Assembly (NCBI GenBank): GCA_021234155.1
Contig: JAJEKV010000046.1
Span: 7,817,012 to 7,881,011, forward strand
Origin: Isoetes taiwanensis
Lineage: Eukaryota > Streptophyta > Lycopodiopsida > Isoetales > Isoetaceae
Reading direction: 5' to 3'
DNA: 64,000 nucleotides
Numbering within the stretch: position 1 is the first letter of the stretch; each line of letters starts with the position of its first letter. The position numbers were made by a program, and so were the translations under genes. The notes under the pieces were generated by a model. It was not told where the DNA came from. It saw only the letters and a list, made by a program, of their open reading frames with translations, and did no database searches. Shown here piece by piece: positions 61,184-64,000 of this stretch.

Positions 61184-63902
61184 TTATGCACCCTCATACA
61201 ATGATATAGCATGGAGGTTGCTCATGGCCTTGTCCATCTCCTTTCTTGGGATCTTGTGTGTGTTGTCTTTTGCAATGTGAGAACTTGGATATGACCATAC
61301 CACACATTCCACCAATTCCCTCCTTTGAGGGTCAGCATAATTTGGCCTCCACTTCTTCTCCGTGAGTGATTCGGTGTATTGCTCCTTCAAGTTGCCCTTC
61401 TTGTGCCTCCCAATGGGCTCCCAATATTGAATTTGGAATCGGGGACTTAACTCCTCTCCATCGGGCATAGTGGTGGTCACATCGAGGAGAGTGCCACCCC
61501 TAACCATATTGGACAGTCCTCATCATCGAGGCCTTACTAGCACAAAGTATCCTTCCTTGATGTCCTCAAAGGGATCCCACTCGGGAAGATCAAACCACTT
61601 GGCTTTGAGGCCTTACTTCCCACAAACCACTTGGGACCCAAGTGAGCATTCTTAGGCGTGCTTGCACCTTGAGAACCCTCCCATCTTGACTGGCGGCAGA
61701 ACCAGTCTCTTAGCTCCCTCCCACATGTACATTCGGTTTCTAAGCATGTTACAACTTTCTCCGGTGCTTGATTAGGGAGTCCATTTGATTTTTCTTAAGA
61801 GTGGAGGTGTGCTTTCCATTTTGAACATCATCGGTCGTTATGTAATCCTTGATGCCCTTCACCGGTTGGCTAGAGTCTTTTTGGTGTCTTGAAGGGAGGT
61901 AGTGGTTTTGGCTGCCCTTTAGGAATGAGAACTTCACCGGCAACACCCCTTTGCCACAACTTCGATACCTTATGCGGGCATCCACAACTTGTCACCTGGT
62001 CTCCACTTATATTGCATGATTGGTATTCCATCCCTAACCCAAAACTTGAATTGAAGTGGCTTTGTGTGTCTGTCAATTTGGTCCTTGCCATCTAGCAAGT
62101 ATCCTTCTACAAATGATTTCCAATCGCAACCTCATCCATCAAAGCCATTGGGTTGGGGTCAATGCAGCTCTCAAACACATCCATTAGTTAGGGGGAGAGT
62201 GGTCCGTTTTTTTCTCTCTTGAGCTTGGTGGAGAAAGTTCAAAGAATCCATCAATATCATCATGCGTATGCCCAACCATCATGAATCCCACTTTCACAAC
62301 TTTGAATACTCCCCACTTCTTTGTCAAGTATGACATTGCCCCAAACATCCATCTATTCTTGTTTTCTTTCCAGCGGTTGTCCAGCCCTGAACACATAGCT
62401 CCTCGAGGCGGTGATTTCTCTAGTAAGGGAAATCATCCCAAGTCCTCCTTGATTCACTAGGCACCTTGGATGTGAGCTTTTTTATCGCCTTTGGTAACAA
62501 AGCGGTTGATCATCCATCAAAGCCTCAAAAATGGGTCTTTGAAGGGAATACCTCCTCCCTTCTATCGATCCTTTCTCTAGTGTTCTCAAGCACTTGAAAA
62601 TAGAGCTCACATGGAAGTTTGGATCATCTCTCCATAGATCAAGCACAAAATGACCATATGTTCGGTTCCATGACCATGTGTTAATACACCCTTGGACTTA
62701 CTTTCATCGAAAAGCGTTTTGACAGCGCTTGGGTAAAGGATCTAGCTTTGGCAAGAAAGTCTTGTGTTGGTCCATCTTATCATGAATTATACACAAAAAT
62801 TTGTCATTTGCATCTCGAGAAAATGTTCTCCCTTTGCCAATACAAGCTGTCTACATGATATTTGGTCTCTTTGGTGATCTGCAAATTGCTCCCTAATTGC
62901 CATTCTTTCTTTCTCTATTGCGGTTGATGCAAGTGTATCCTTGAGTTGAATGCAAGTGTTGCACTTTGAGAATGGCATGTGTTGTAGGACACTCCGCGTC
63001 AGAAGTGAGTGCTCCATAACTTCTGCTGAAATGTGATTGAGAAAGAGGCCTACCTCCGGTAGTTTCTAGGATGGAGTTGACCTCCTTAAGGCACTCCTTT
63101 TGGATATAGTGTTGTGGCAACACTCTTTTGCACCACTCGCTGCAGGTGCTTTCGTTCACCTTCGACTTGTGGGGCATAGATTGAGACATGTATCTCACAA
63201 AGCTCTCGAAGAAGGCTGCAATGGCCTTTAGAGTATTTGCTCTAGGTTTCAAAGTGAGTGCATTACCATGTTGGAACAAAGTGTGCCTTTTTTCTACTTT
63301 TGCTCCCGATGTCACGTAAAATGAAGACTTGCTCACCCCAAGAATCCATCTCAATGCTCTCATACATACCTTCATTCCCCTCAATTGATATAGCGGTAGA
63401 TCTGTGTTTTCATCATATTTGGAATTCCTACACAAGGAGTAAATGAAATTAATCCTATCTTTTTGAATTTGTCCAATGTATTGGGACCTTATCGCCGCGA
63501 GGTCATCCACATTGTAATGCCTTTGTGCAATCTAGGTTGCAACACTCTTGTCCCCTAATTGCCTCGAGGTTTTCTTTGGTTGGTGCCATACTTTCCATCC
63601 TTTCTAAATATTTGTCACTTCTAGGCCTCTTGGGCACCTTTGGCTGCCTTTTATGAAAGACATAAGCGTCTCTTCCTTGTGATCAAAGGATGCTCATCGA
63701 CCACCAAATCTTCCACATGGCCTTGGGTGGGCCTTGGGGTGTGTAGTTCGATGGGGCATTCTAGAGTATCACCATTCTTGTGTGTAATAAATCTAATTGG
63801 CCATCTCAAGCGAGCTTGGGACTCCGGCTGACCACGAGCACACAATGCAATCACTAGAGCTTCCACAGGACATGATAGTATCAACCCGATAAGAAGCTTC
63901 AC
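61184..63902 (-). pseudogene. DUF7869-type protein, decayed
   Basis: Minus strand, broken over several frames. N-terminal part (63,902-63,500) includes ECCNLDCTKALQC. Frame 62,893-63,510 has SQYIGQIQKDRINFIYSL and GMKVCMRALRWILGVSKSSF. Then come FSKCNTCIQLKDTL (62,787-63,017), DKMDQHKTFLPKL (about 62,745-62,785), LDNRWKENKNRWMFGAMSYL with KVGFMMVGHTHDDIDGFF (62,184-62,396), KPLQFKFWVRDGIPIMQYKW (62,000-62,065) and a C-terminal frame 61,184-61,507. The order Cys box, DxMDQxKT, QLDN..ENKN, VGHTHEDID matches the DUF7869-containing proteins of mosses, lycophytes and some animals as I know them. Their function is unknown; a transposase-like origin is suspected. The gene probably starts beyond the window. 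Confidence 0.75.
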
Positions 63903-64000
63903 AATGCCAACTCCAAGATGTTCATCTCCGGCCTCTCATCATTCACACTATCAAATGGATCAAGCTGCGGGTTATTATGCCCCTCTGCAAATACCATCGG
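63903..64000. other. Window end, no separate gene seen
   Basis: The last 98 bases may continue the DUF7869-type gene upstream on the minus strand; no frame can be assigned. Confidence 0.3.

Overview
This is a plant nuclear window made mostly of transposable elements. Evidence for a plant: an 11-exon kanadaptin gene with plant-type GT-AG introns; relics of an L-gulonolactone oxidase-like gene, a GH19 chitinase-like exon and a leucine-rich-repeat protein; Copia and chromovirus-type Gypsy retrotransposons; and priming sites that match plant initiator tRNA-Met. The high element load, the LINEs and a DUF7869-type protein fit a large-genome land plant such as a fern, lycophyte or gymnosperm. I cannot name the species.

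Layout. 1-5,437: an old Copia element (Copia-A, +) split by a LINE on the minus strand (LINE-A). 5,546-9,946: the 3' half of a chromodomain Gypsy (Gypsy-A, +) with its 3' LTR, which abuts a 5'-truncated LINE (LINE-B, +, 9,947-12,657). 12,677-21,985: a tandem array of about 4.4 units of ~2.2 kb that matches no family I know. 21,986-31,692: a wrecked L-gulonolactone oxidase-like gene on the minus strand. It is cut by a complete Copia insertion (Copia-B, 25,351-30,080) with identical LTRs and a 5-bp target duplication. An LRR pseudogene lies beside it. 33,101-38,056: the kanadaptin gene (-), the only gene here that looks intact. It has an unusual motif-rich region directly upstream of its start codon. 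39,703-41,029: a membrane-protein fragment (+) and an orphan chitinase-like exon (-). 41,798-47,695: Gypsy-B (+), with a long LTR that contains an ORF, a tRNA-iMet primer site, nearly intact pol, and a 242-bp MITE-like insertion in pol. 47,696-53,125: Gypsy-C (-), from the same family as Gypsy-A. 53,123-55,752: an unassigned ORF and the gag-protease part of Gypsy-D (+). 55,753-61,000: Gypsy-E (-), split by Copia-C (-, 56,349-60,266), which itself carries a tRNA-derived SINE. 61,184-63,902: a decayed DUF7869-type gene (-) that probably runs past the window edge.

How the parts relate. Most of the sequence is nested insertion and decay: LINE in Copia, Copia in a host gene, MITE in Gypsy, SINE in Copia in Gypsy. 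The features least explained by known families are the 2.2-kb array (each unit carries a long palindrome and, in most units, a tRNA-like box B), its two diverged single-copy relatives near 32.4 and 41.6 kb, and the motif cluster upstream of kanadaptin. No canonical tRNA, rRNA or CRISPR array was seen. All translations and alignments were done by eye.
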